A stretch of 64,000 nt of DNA from Candidatus Streptomyces philanthi (GTDB lineage: Bacteria; Actinomycetota; Actinomycetes; Streptomycetales; Streptomycetaceae). Positions 40,169 to 49,181 of this stretch are shown piece by piece (the first letter of the stretch is position 1; the number at the start of each line of letters is the position of its first letter). The notes below the pieces were generated by a model. That model did not search any database and was not told the origin of the DNA. It worked only from the letters and a program-made list of their open reading frames with translations. The position numbers were made by a program, and so were the translations under genes. The stretch is taken from NCBI GenBank assembly GCA_018114805.1, contig CP073042.1, positions 5,439,501-5,503,500 on the forward strand. Direction: 5' to 3'.

Positions 40169-41730
40169 ATGGCCCTGACCCCGCCGCGCGCCCGCGCCGC
40201 CGACACCACCACTGCGACGAACACGGCGGCCGGGCCCGCCGCGCCGCGCACCTCCGACGCCCGCACCGCCCGCCCCGGCAGCGCCTTCGCCGGACGGCCG
40301 CGACGGTCGCACCGGGCCCGCCCGTACGCGCTCGTCCTCCTCCTGGTCGTGCTCACGCTCGCCACCGGGTTGTGGGGGCTCGAACGCGAGCACAGCATGT
40401 GGCGCGACGAGTCCACCACGTACCAGGTGGCGCACCGCGGCCTCGGCGCGCTCGTGCGGATGCTCGGCACCGTCGACGTGGTGCACGGCCTCTACTACCT
40501 GCTCATGTACGCCGTGTACGGTCGCTGGGAGGGCGGTCTCTGGGCGCTGCGGCTGCCGTCGGTCCTCGCGATGGCCGGGGCCGCCGCCGGCGTGGCCCTC
40601 GTCGGCCGCCGACTGGGCTGCCCCCGCGCCGGGTTGGCGGCTGGGCTGGTCTTCCCGCTGCTGCCGCCGGTGCAGCGGTACGCCCAGGAAGGACGGTCCT
40701 ACGCGCTGGTCTGCGCCTGCGTGGTGTGGGGCACGTACCTGCTGCTGCGGGCGGTCGCCGGGTCCGCCCGGCGGGCGTGGTGGGCGTACGCGGCGGTGAT
40801 GGCACTGGCCTGCCTGCTGCACGAGTTCGCGGTGCTCGCGCTCCTCGCGCACGGCCTCACGCTCCGCCGCGCGCGGGTGCGCGGCGACGCGTTCTGGTCC
40901 TGGGCGCGGGCCGCCGCGAGCGCCGCCGTACCGCTCGCGCCGCTGGTCGTGGTCAGCCAGCAGCAGGTGCGGCAGGTCGCGTGGATCTCCGCGCCGGGCC
41001 TCGGGCAGGTCGCTACCTTCCTCGGGCTCGCGCTGGCCGCCCTCGCGCTGGCCCGGGTGGCCGGGGAGCGACGCGGACGGGTCGGGCTGCCGGCGCTGGC
41101 GCTGCCGTTGTTCGTCGTGCCCATGGCGCTGCTGATGGCGGCCTCGGCCCTGCACCCGATCTACGTCGACCGTACGTGCTCCACGGCTGGCTCGGGTTCG
41201 CCCTGCTGCTCGGCGCCGCGCTCGACCGGGCGCTCCGCGCCGCCTGAGCCCGCGGCCCGGCCACCGTCGGCCTGCTGTGCGGCGCCATCGCGGCGCTGCT
41301 CGCCGTGCAGGTGCCGTACACGCTGACGCTGCGCACGCCGGACAGCCGGCTCGACGACACCGTGGCCGCCGCCCGTGCCGTCGGCGAGCTGTCCGAACCC
41401 GGGGACGGGCTGTTGTTCCTGCCGTTCCACCGCCGCGAGCCGTTGATGTCCGCCCCGGACGAGTTCCACGGGCTGCGTGACCTGGCGCTGGCCCAGGACG
41501 CGTCCTCCTCGGGCACGCTGTGGGGCACGGAGTCGCCGCCTTCGGTCATCCGGGCACGCATGCTGCGTGCGCACCGCGTCACCATCATCACCGACCCGCT
41601 CCCCTCCGCCCACCCCGGCCCGCAGGAGGAGGTCGAACGCGCGCTGCTGCGGGACCACTTCATGGTCTGCGAGCGGCGTCCGGTGCGGGGCATGCGCGTG
41701 GTGCGCTACGCCCGACCGGGCAACTGCTGA
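40169..41730 (+). pseudogene. GT39/mannosyltransferase-like membrane glycosyltransferase, broken near its C-terminus
   Basis: From ATG 40169 comes a Pro/Ala/Thr-rich N-terminus, then about nine hydrophobic helices. Just after the first helix is LEREHSMWRDESTTYQVAH, whose Asp-Glu pair resembles the catalytic acidic pair of lipid-linked (ArnT/PMT type) glycosyltransferases. One base is missing near 41171 (HPIYVDR then YVLHGWLGFALLLG), and a TGA at 41245 interrupts the restored frame. The periplasmic domain after it (LRTPDSRLDDTVAAA to VVRYARPGNC) ends at 41730. Restored length about 520 aa. The sugar and the acceptor are unknown. Confidence 0.72.
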
Positions 41731-41997
41731 AACCCGGCGGACCGACGCGGCGACGGCGCAGGCCGCGCCGCGTCCCGGATCGTAGACAGTCGAGGCGGGG
41801 GGTCTGCCGCGTGACGGTAAGTTGAAGCGGCTACGGTTCCGCGGACGGCTGCCGGCCGTGCTGGTCCCCGTCGCGCCAGGCCATCGGCCCAGCGCGGTGG
41901 GGCGGCGCGGCCTGGGGGACGACGCGTCCGGAGCGGACGAGACCGACGGGGTGTGGGATGCGACATCACCGTGCGTACGGACGGGAGAGGCACCATC

Positions 41998-42723
41998 ATG
42001 CGGCTGCACACGCGGGAGTGGGGCGCGGGGGATCGGATCGCGCTGCTCATCCACGGGATCATGTCGGACCACCGCACCTGGCGGCGGGTCGGCCCGGCGC
42101 TGGCCGAGAACGGGTACCGGGTCATCGCGGTCGACCTGCGCGGGCACGGGGCGAGTGAGCGCGCCGCCGAGTACAGCATTCCGCTGTTCGCCGCCGACCT
42201 GGAGGAGAACCTGCCGGTCGGCGCCGACCTGGCCATCGGGCACTCGCTCGGCGGCCTCTCGCTCTCCTTCGCGGTGGAGCACCTGCGCCCCAAGCGGGCC
42301 GTCTACAGCGACCCGGCCTGGGCCCTGGAGACCGGTGAGCGCCCCACCGACCCGGACACGCTGCGGGCCCTGCGCAAGGCCACCCGCAGCATGATCGCCA
42401 ACTTCAACCCGCACTGGGACGAGGGCGACGTGGACGCCGAACTCGCCGGCATCGCTGCCTGGGACCCGGCGACGGCGGACGCGGTGGGCGGCGAGTACGC
42501 CATCGACTACATACCCGAGCGGCCCGTCGTGCCCTCCCTGGTGCAGGCCGCCGACCCCAGCTACGTGGTCTCCGAGGCGCACAAGGAGCGACTCCGCGCG
42601 GCGGGCTTCACCGTGCACACGGTCAAGAACACGGGCCACTCGATCCACCGCGACGACCTGGACAGCTTCATGCGCTCCGTCCTCGGCTGGGTGCGCGGCG
42701 AGGAGCCGGTCGGGCTCGTGTGA
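41998..42723 (+). CDS. Alpha/beta-fold hydrolase
   Basis: A 241-aa single-domain alpha/beta hydrolase. The oxyanion region is LLIHGIMSDHRTWRRV. The nucleophile is Ser83 in AIGHSLGGLS, and the catalytic His is in VKNTGHSIHRDD. VDLRGHGAS is the usual strand-4 motif. ATG 41998 is preferred because GAGAGG lies upstream; an in-frame ATG at 41953 would add 15 residues. It is intact among broken neighbours. The substrate is unknown. Confidence 0.88.
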   Translation: MRLHTREWGAGDRIALLIHGIMSDHRTWRRVGPALAENGYRVIAVDLRGHGASERAAEYSIPLFAADLEENLPVGADLAIGHSLGGLSLSFAVEHLRPKRAVYSDPAWALETGERPTDPDTLRALRKATRSMIANFNPHWDEGDVDAELAGIAAWDPATADAVGGEYAIDYIPERPVVPSLVQAADPSYVVSEAHKERLRAAGFTVHTVKNTGHSIHRDDLDSFMRSVLGWVRGEEPVGLV

Positions 42724-42800
42724 GCCGGCACCGCCGCGGCCGGCCGGTCGCGGGCGGCGCCCCCGGGTGCGAGCCCCAGCCGGGCCCGCCCCGCCGGGCG

Positions 42801-43707
42801 CTACGTGTCGCACTCCACGACCGTCCCGCACAGCCCGCACCGGGCCCGCAACCTGCCCCGGACCGGCACCCGGATGCGCTGGTTGCACACCGGGCAGGGG
42901 AATCGCACCTGGAGCGGGGCGTGCCCCTCGAAGGCGTAGCCGGCGCCTGGCTCGACGCCCGGGCGCGCGCCCCGCGCCCGCGGGCTCTCCCGCGCGAGCC
43001 GCCGGTCCTTGGCGTACCGGCGCCGGCTCGCCCAGCCGCTGCCGACCAACGGGGGTTGCCGCTCATCGTGGCGCGGCCCGCGCCAGGCCGTCCGCGTACG
43101 CGTCGTACCCCCGCTGGCTGGTGAACCACGGCGCGATGTCCTCGCCGAACGCCTGGCCCCGCTTGGCGAGCACGTAGCCGAACTCCTCCGGCGTGAGGTA
43201 GCCGAGCTTCTGCCGGGAGAGAGCGCTCTCCCGGCAGGCGTCGAGCAGCAGCCAGCCGGCGCCGAGGTAGGCGGCGGCGGTGTCGGTGAGGATCTCGTTG
43301 CCCCGGGTGCCGGGGAACAAGAGGTCGAGCCGGTGCAGGTAGACGTGCATCACCTCGTGCGCGAGGGCGGCTCCGATGTCGCGCCGGTGGGTCTTGAACC
43401 GGGCGTTCAGCTCGATGAAGTACTCGGGCCCCGCGGTCAGTTCGACGTTCCCCGCGTGCTCCATCTCCCGGAAGCTGATGATCATGCGCGCGTCGGGCAG
43501 GCGCAGGTGGTGCACCATGACGCTGGCGATGCGCTGCACGCCGAGGTAGAGGTCGTCGTCCGGGAAGGCGACGTCGTCGGGTGGCACGCTTAGCGCGAAG
43601 CCGCGCACGGTGTCCTGGGACAGCCGCCGGTAGAGCGCGGTGATGGCCGCCCGCACCGTCTCCACGTGCGGATATCCGTGCTGGATCTCGCTGCCCGTCG
43701 TCGCCAC
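42801..43707 (-). pseudogene. HEXXH metallopeptidase-like protein with zinc ribbon, one frameshift
   Basis: From GTG 43707 comes an N-terminal half with a zinc-peptidase helix, ALAHEVMHVYLHRL (HEVMH), and NEILTDTAAAYLGAGWLLLD, the usual third-ligand region. Near 43068 one extra base ends the frame (ARAAPR stop). The next frame continues DERQPPLVG, ASRRRYAKDRRLARE and a C-terminal zinc ribbon CPVC-N-CGLC, ending at 42801. The joined ~302-aa product matches a conserved Streptomyces protein with both modules. Its role is unknown. Confidence 0.75.
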
Positions 43708-44020
43708 GCCCCACCCCCGCGCCGTCAACCCCGCTGACCTGGCTCAACCTTACGGATGGCGCCCGGTGGCGTCAGCGCATCGGGCCGGGCCGCGCGGATC
43801 GCGCTCTCAACTGGCCGGTAGGAAGCCCTTGTCACGCGGATCACTCTCTACACCTAATCATAGGGCGCTTTGCGGGCTCACCCCACGGGGTCCGGACGCT
43901 TTACGGCTCACCGCCTGGTCTGCACCAAGTTCTTTGGTGGATCACGGGCGAGGGGAGCCGGATTTCTTGTGTGGACGGGTCCGCCAAACGTGGTCAACCC
44001 CCCCCACGAAAGGAACTCCG
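43708..44020 (+). promoter_or_regulatory. Upstream region of trypsin copy 1
   Basis: 313 bp between divergent genes, AT-richer toward the trypsin start. It contains TTGTCA at about 43829 and TAATCA-like hexamers near 43855, but the spacing is poor, so no promoter is claimed. AAAGGAA just before the TTG start (44021) is the ribosome binding site. Confidence 0.4.
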
Positions 44021-44815
44021 TTGTCTCTCCTCAAGAACGTGAAGAGAGGCGCCGCGTTCGGCGCCGTCGCCCTCGCCGCCTTCAGCCTCACCCTCGGCAC
44101 CGCCTTCGCGCAGGCCACCTCGGATCGCCTCCGACGGCCCGCGTCCCCGGATCGTCGGCGGCACCCCAGTTGAGCAGGGTGAATTCCCCTTCATGGTCCG
44201 GCTGTCGATGGGGTGCGGCGGCGCGCTGTACGCCCAGGACATCGTGCTGACCGCCGCCCACTGCGTGGACGGCAGCAGCCCGAACACCGACATCGGTGTC
44301 ACCGGTGGGGTCGTGGACCTGGACGACCCGGCCGCGCAGAAGGCCACGTCCACCCAGGTCCTGCAGGCCCCGGGGTACGACGGCACGGGCAAGGACTGGG
44401 CCCTGATCAAGCTGGACAAGCCGATCGACCAGCCCGCGCTCAAAATCGCCGAAACGGACGCGTACGACAACGGTGAGTTTCAGGTGGCCGCGACAGGGAG
44501 GGCGGCCCACAGCAGCGCAAGCTCCTCAAGGCCACGGTGCCGTTCATCGAAGACGCGACTTGCAAGGCCGCTGGAGGCTCGTACACGGATCTGGTCGACG
44601 CCGAGGAGATCTGCGCCGGCCTGCAGCGGGGCAGCGTGGACACCTGCCAGGGCGACTCCGGTGGCCCGATGTTCCGCAAGGACGACGCGGGCGAGTTCGT
44701 CCAGGTCGGCATCGTGAGCTGGGGCGAGGGCTGCGCGCGCCGGCAAGCCCGGTGTCTACACGCAGGTGAGCCACTTCGCCCAGGACATCAAGAGCACTGC
44801 CGACCAGCTCGGTAG
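44021..44815 (+). pseudogene. Secreted trypsin-like serine protease, copy 1, four lesions
   Basis: A TTG start (AAAGGAA upstream) gives a signal peptide (KNVKRGAAFGAVALAAFSL) and, after a shift near 44125, RIVGGTPVEQGEFPF, the TAAHC His motif and KDWALIKL with the catalytic Asp. Near 44488 about 7 bases are missing, removing the conserved GWG. The reading resumes with DREGGPQQRKLLKATVPF, CAGLQRGSVDTCQGDSGGP (Asp for Arg/Lys specificity, then Ser) and GIVSWGEGC. A 2-bp loss near 44745 and a 1-bp loss in the stop region (GGTAGC, 44811) complete the damage. It is a diverged tandem copy of the intact gene at 45632. Confidence 0.88.
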
Positions 44816-45631
44816 CTCATCCCGGCCGCCACCGGACCCGCCGACGCGCGGGCCCAGTGGCGGCGTCGCCAGGCGAGAGCGCTCGTACGGGGCGGCGTCG
44901 GCGTCGCCCCGTACGGCGTGCCCGCCCTGGCGCCTTCGGGTGCCCGCCGTGCGGTGCGACATGCCCGACCGCTGCCCGTTTCATTCCGCGTACGCGCACC
45001 GAGCGGACGCGGAATTTCGCATGCCCGGAAACGGGTTGAGCGGTTTTCGGGCGCCCCGCCGGAGAGCGTGTTTCGGGCCCGCCGCATTTCCGTCACGGCC
45101 CTGTTGTGAGACGCCGCGGCATTGCGGGAAAGCGCCTTTACGCGTCGCGTTGTCGCGCCCGTGGGGGATGTGTGCTCTGACCTGGGTGGGGCGCGAGGGC
45201 AGCGGCGCGGTCGCTTCCGTTCTCCACTGTCAAGGCCCTGAGCTGCGCCGTCCGCGCGGAACGCCGCTTTCCGGTCGGCTGGGCGGGTTCTGTGCTGGCG
45301 CGGCGAATCGCAAGTGGTGCGCGAGCGCGTCCGTTTATCGGAATTCTCGGTGGGCTTTGATCGAGGATCATGCACCGCAATCCACGGGAATCACCCACGT
45401 GTTCTCGGAACTGTCCGGAAGATCGTCCGCGGTGTCCGGAACGCAGCCCTTGCCACCGTGTCTCAAAGCTCCACATAATTCGAGCGGCACTTTCACGGTC
45501 TCGCTCCATTGAGTCCGGATGTTGTGCGGTCCGCTGCTCTGTCTCCACGGATGTTCTATGGCAGCGGTATCCGGATTCTGGTTGTCATGATTCTGCCAAT
45601 TGTGCGCTAACCACCCACGAGAGGACATCCG
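44816..45631 (+). other. 816-bp intergenic region between the two trypsins
   Basis: No gene supported: frames on both strands lack start signals and codon bias, and GC is visibly lower than in the neighbours, mainly from 44980 on. The distal part holds a likely promoter for trypsin copy 2 (TTGCCA at 45450-45455, 18 bp, CATAAT at 45474-45479), which would leave a ~145-nt leader. Confidence 0.45.
45450..45479 (+). promoter_or_regulatory. Probable promoter of trypsin copy 2
   Basis: TTGCCA, an 18-bp spacer and CATAAT fit a vegetative sigma-type promoter in an AT-richer stretch. Its start point would be near 45486, about 145 nt before the TTG start codon. Confidence 0.45.
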
Positions 45632-46429
45632 TTGAAGATCTTCAAGCACGTCAAGAGATGCATCGCCGCGGGCGCCGTCGCCCTCGCCGCCATCAGCATG
45701 AGCCCCAGCACCGCGACGGCCCAGAGCGACTCGAGCGGCCCTAGCACCCGGGTCGTGGGCGGCACCCGCGCGGCCCAGGGCGAGTTCCCGTTCATGGTCC
45801 GCCTGTCGATCGGCTGTGGCGGCTCCCTCTACGCCAAGGACATCGTCCTGACCGCCGCGCACTGTGTGGACGGCAGCGGCCCCAACACCAGCATCACCGC
45901 CACCGCGGGCTCCGTCGACCTGCAGAGCACCAGCGCCATCAAGGTCAGGTCCACCCACGTGCTGCAGGCCCCCGGCTACAACGGCAACGGCAAGGACTGG
46001 GCCCTCATCAAGCTGGCTAAGCCCATCAACCTGCCGACGCTGAACATCGCCACCACCACGGCGTACGACAACGGCACCTTCGACATCGCGGGTTGGGGCG
46101 CCAACCGCGAGGGCGGCGCGCAGCAGCGCTACCTGCTCAAGGCCAAGGTGCCCTTCATCAGCGACGCCACCTGCAAGGCCGCCGGTGGCTCCTACAGCGG
46201 CCTGATCGCCGCCGAGGAGATCTGCGCCGGCCTCCAGCAGGGCGGCGTGGACACCTGCCAGGGTGACTCCGGTGGCCCGACGTTCCGCAAGGACAGCGCC
46301 GGGGCCTGGGTCCAGGTCGGCATCGTGAGCTGGGGCGAGGGCTGCGCGCGCGCCGGCAAGCCCGGCGTTTACACGCAGCTGAGCTACTTCGCCTCTGCCA
46401 TCAAGAACGCCGCCGGCCAGCTCGGCTAG
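45632..46429 (+). CDS. Secreted trypsin (Streptomyces griseus trypsin type)
   Basis: A 265-aa S1A protease. Signal peptide residues 1-30 (KHVKRCIAAGAVALAAISM), a short propeptide to Arg40, mature start VVGGTRAAQGEFPF. Triad His77 (TAAHC), Asp122 (KDWALIKL) and Ser213 (GDSGGP). Asp207, six residues before Ser213, gives Arg/Lys specificity. Six cysteines form the usual pairs. GWGANREGG is intact, unlike in copy 1. The start is TTG, matching copy 1, with GAGAGGA upstream. A hairpin follows the stop. Trypsins of this type act during mycelial differentiation in other Streptomyces. Confidence 0.95.
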   Translation: MKIFKHVKRCIAAGAVALAAISMSPSTATAQSDSSGPSTRVVGGTRAAQGEFPFMVRLSIGCGGSLYAKDIVLTAAHCVDGSGPNTSITATAGSVDLQSTSAIKVRSTHVLQAPGYNGNGKDWALIKLAKPINLPTLNIATTTAYDNGTFDIAGWGANREGGAQQRYLLKAKVPFISDATCKAAGGSYSGLIAAEEICAGLQQGGVDTCQGDSGGPTFRKDSAGAWVQVGIVSWGEGCARAGKPGVYTQLSYFASAIKNAAGQLG

Positions 46430-46437
46430 CGCCCTCC

Positions 46438-46455
46438 CGGCGCCGAGCGGCGCCG
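46438..46455 (+). terminator. Terminator after trypsin copy 2
   Basis: CGGCGCC-GAGC-GGCGCCG, a 7-bp stem with a 4-base loop that begins 8 bp after the stop codon. Confidence 0.65.
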
Positions 46456-46683
46456 CGCGCAGAGCGCCCACCGGCCCGCGCGACGGGCGTCACCCACCGG
46501 CGCGCGACGCAGCACCGCACGCACCGGCCGCCCCTTCGGGCCAGTGGAACGAGTAACCGCACCACCGCACGGGCCGCGCCGACGGGCGCGGCCCGTGCGC
46601 GCGTGTCGGCCGATGCGCGTGGCGGTCCAGCGCGCGTGCCCGGGCCGGCGGGGCCTCACGCACCGGCCACGCCGTCGGCCGCG

Positions 46684-47712
46684 TCACGGGCGGCGGGTCG
46701 GGGCCGGGCGCAGCGTGGGCCAGTGCGCGAACATCCGGTCGCGCAGCTCGACGCAGAGCGCGGCCAACCCGCTCGACTCCGCGCGCCCGCCCGTCAGTTC
46801 GGCCACCACCGCCAACCTGTGTGCCAACCGCTCCCGAGCCGAGACGGTGCCCCACGTCCAGTCCTCGTGCGGGAGCCGGGCCAACTGGTCGACGGCGCCC
46901 CGGTGGGCCCGCTCGACCAGCGCGTCTCCCCTGATGAGCCAGCCGGCGCAGGCGTCGGCGAGGTCGACGCGCAGGTCGGTGCCGGTGCGGGCGCGCCAGG
47001 CCGCCGCGTAGGCCCGCTCCGCCCGGTTCAGCAGCGCCGGCGAGGCGGAGGTGACGCACCAACAGGTGGGGAAGCCGACGCGCAGGTACGCCAGCTCCAC
47101 CAGGCCGCTGCCCCAGGACGCCCCTTCGAGGTCGATGAAGGTGACCCCGTCCGCCGTGTGCAGGTCGTTGCCGGGGCACGGGTTGCCGTGCAGCAGCGCC
47201 CGCCCGGGGGCCGTGGCCAGCCGGCGGGTCAGCGCGCGCAACTCGCCGCCCACGCCGGGGGCGGCGCGGGCCCCGAGCGTGTCGGCCAGCGCGAGGAAGG
47301 AGTCGACGTCGGCGTCGTCCGGGCCGCGCCAGCGCGGCAGCACGTCGACGACCCCGGGCCCGCCGCTGGCGTGCAGCGCGGCCAACGCCCTGGCGTAGGC
47401 CACGATCCAGCCGGCGGCCGGCCGCCGGTGCGGGACGTACGCTGTGACCAGCACCCGCTCGCCGGGATCGGTGCCCCACACCGCGGGCACCACGGGTTCA
47501 TCGGCCGTGGCGGCCAACTCCAGCGCGGCCACCTCGCGCGCGTACCGCTCGTCGGCGTCGGCCCCGCCGACGACCTGCTTGACCACCGCGGGCCCGGCGG
47601 CCAGCTCCACGCGCTACACCCGCGACCGCGGGCTGCTGTCCAACAGGCGGGGGTCACGGGGCTGGCCCAGCGTGGCCTGTAGACCGTCTCCGAACGACAG
47701 TGCCGACTCCAT
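46684..47712 (-). pseudogene. Aminoglycoside-phosphotransferase-fold protein with in-frame TAG
   Basis: From ATG 47712 (MESALSFGDGLQATLG) the frame runs to a TAG at 47614-47616 and then continues unbroken as VELAAGPAVVKQV to the stop at 46684, about 342 codons. Kinase-like features are the VKQV Lys, a long helical middle part, LLHGNPCPGNDL and FIDLEGASW. In the catalytic loop the usual Asp of HGD-x-x-PGN is Asn here, which would abolish phosphotransfer unless the family differs. Both the TAG (from TGG) and the Asn codon AAC (from GAC) are one G-to-A change from the expected codon. Confidence 0.72.
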
Positions 47713-47926
47713 TGGCGCATCGTCGCACGCCGGCGCGCGCGCCGCCCGGGGATTACGGGGGCTACCCCGACGTGCCGGGCCCCGGGCGCGGGCCGTGCGG
47801 GGGAGGGTTGGAACGGGGCGGTCGGGGTACCCACGATCTCGGACCGGCGCGGCCGGGCGTGGCCCGGCGGACGGGAGCGCGCGGTCGTGGACACTCAAGT
47901 GCGATGGCTCAGCGGAGGAGGCGCTT

Positions 47927-49126
47927 TTGTCGACCGGCGACAGGCTGATGACCGTGGGCGACCGGCTGCGGACGGAGGCGGAGGCGGCCTGGCGCAGCGC
48001 GTGCCTGGCCGTGCGGCGGTCGGGCCCCGAGCGGGACACCATGACCCAGGCGCTCAAGGCGGCGGGCGCGGCCATCGCCGCCTGGGCGCTGACGGCCTGG
48101 TGGCTGAAGGCCCCGCTCGCGCTGCTGGCCCCGTGGACGGCGTTGGCCCTGGTCGAGGCCACCGTCTACCGCTCCCTGCGATCGGGCGTCCAACGGCTCG
48201 GCGTGATCATGGCGGGGAACCTGTGGGCGTCCGCGGCGATGGCCATGACCGGCGGCAACACGCTGGGCTCCATGCTGATCGCGCTGCCCGTGCTGGTCCT
48301 GTTCGGCACCTACCGGCGCCTGGGGGCGCAGGGGCTCTACGGCGCCACCACCGCCCTGTTCGTGATCACCTACGGCGCCTACTCGCTGGACGCGGTGGGC
48401 CACCGCCTCCTGGAGTGTCTGATCGGCGCCGTCATCGGCATCGGCGTCAACGCCCTGGTGCTGCCGCCGGTGCACCTGCGCAGCGTGCACGAGCGGCTGC
48501 TGCGCCTGATGCGCGAGAGCGCCGAGCTTCTGGGCACCATGGCCGACGCGCTGCGCGAGGAGTGGTCCGTCGCGGACGCCGCGCAGTGGCACGACCGCGC
48601 CCGGCGGCTCGAACAGCTCTCCCGGGAACTCGCGGAGGCCCGTCAGTGGACCGCGGAGAGCGCGCGGGCCAACCCCGGCTGGCGGCTGCGGCGCGTCGGC
48701 CCCGCCCCGCCGCCGGCCGAGGAGGACGCCCGCTGGACGCGCGTCGCCGGCCACCTGACCGCCATCGCGCGCTCCCTGGAGGGCACGGCGGGCGAGGAGG
48801 CCCGCCTGGTGGTGCCGGAGAGCGCGTTCCTGAGCCGGTACGCCGATCTGGTCGAGGAGTTAGCGAACCTGTGCGCCACCGCCGAGCGCTCCCTGCTCGG
48901 GCAGCGGCCCGAGCAGGCGGAGGCGCGCCGAAGCCGCGACCGGGCCTGGGCCCTGTACGATCAGTTCGCCGACGACTTCCGGCACCACCGCTTCGGGGCG
49001 ACCACGGTCAGCGGTGCCCTGCTGGTGGGGAGCAAGCAACTGCTGTACGAACTGGCTCCGGACACCGACCGGGGCGAGGCCGCGGGCGACGCCGACGCCC
49101 GCGGCGACCAGCCGGGCCGACCGTGA
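47927..49126 (+). CDS. FUSC / aromatic acid exporter-like membrane protein
   Basis: A ~399-aa protein. The N-terminal membrane domain has six hydrophobic segments in about residues 35-180 (AAGAAIAAWALTAWWLK, LALLAPWTALALVEATVYRS, LGVIMAGNLWASAAMAM, MLIALPVLVLFGTYRRLG, LYGATTALFVITYGAYS, CLIGAVIGIGVNALVL), as in FUSC/ArAE proteins. A long helical cytoplasmic half rich in Glu, Arg and Ala follows. TTG 47927 is chosen because GGAGGAG lies 6 bases upstream; ATG 47948 is the alternative. Codon 312 is TTA (48860-48862), implying bldA dependence. It converges on the TPP-enzyme gene across a perfect 15-bp hairpin. Confidence 0.8.
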   Translation: MSTGDRLMTVGDRLRTEAEAAWRSACLAVRRSGPERDTMTQALKAAGAAIAAWALTAWWLKAPLALLAPWTALALVEATVYRSLRSGVQRLGVIMAGNLWASAAMAMTGGNTLGSMLIALPVLVLFGTYRRLGAQGLYGATTALFVITYGAYSLDAVGHRLLECLIGAVIGIGVNALVLPPVHLRSVHERLLRLMRESAELLGTMADALREEWSVADAAQWHDRARRLEQLSRELAEARQWTAESARANPGWRLRRVGPAPPPAEEDARWTRVAGHLTAIARSLEGTAGEEARLVVPESAFLSRYADLVEELANLCATAERSLLGQRPEQAEARRSRDRAWALYDQFADDFRHHRFGATTVSGALLVGSKQLLYELAPDTDRGEAAGDADARGDQPGRP

Positions 49127-49128
49127 CC

Positions 49129-49165
49129 CCCGGTCCCGCGGGCCGGCAACGCCCGCGGGACCGGG
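49129..49165. terminator. Bidirectional terminator
   Basis: A perfect 15-bp stem, CCCGGTCCCGCGGGC at 49129-49143 and its complement at 49151-49165, with a 7-base loop. It starts 2 bp after one stop codon and ends 16 bp before the convergent one. Confidence 0.85.
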
Positions 49166-49181
49166 CCGCGTGGGGACGGCG

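Noticed and set aside
44816..45631. Protein-coding genes between the trypsin copies
   Set aside because: Frames such as 44766-45512 are only run-on from the damaged stop of copy 1, and minus-strand frames have no start signals or motifs.
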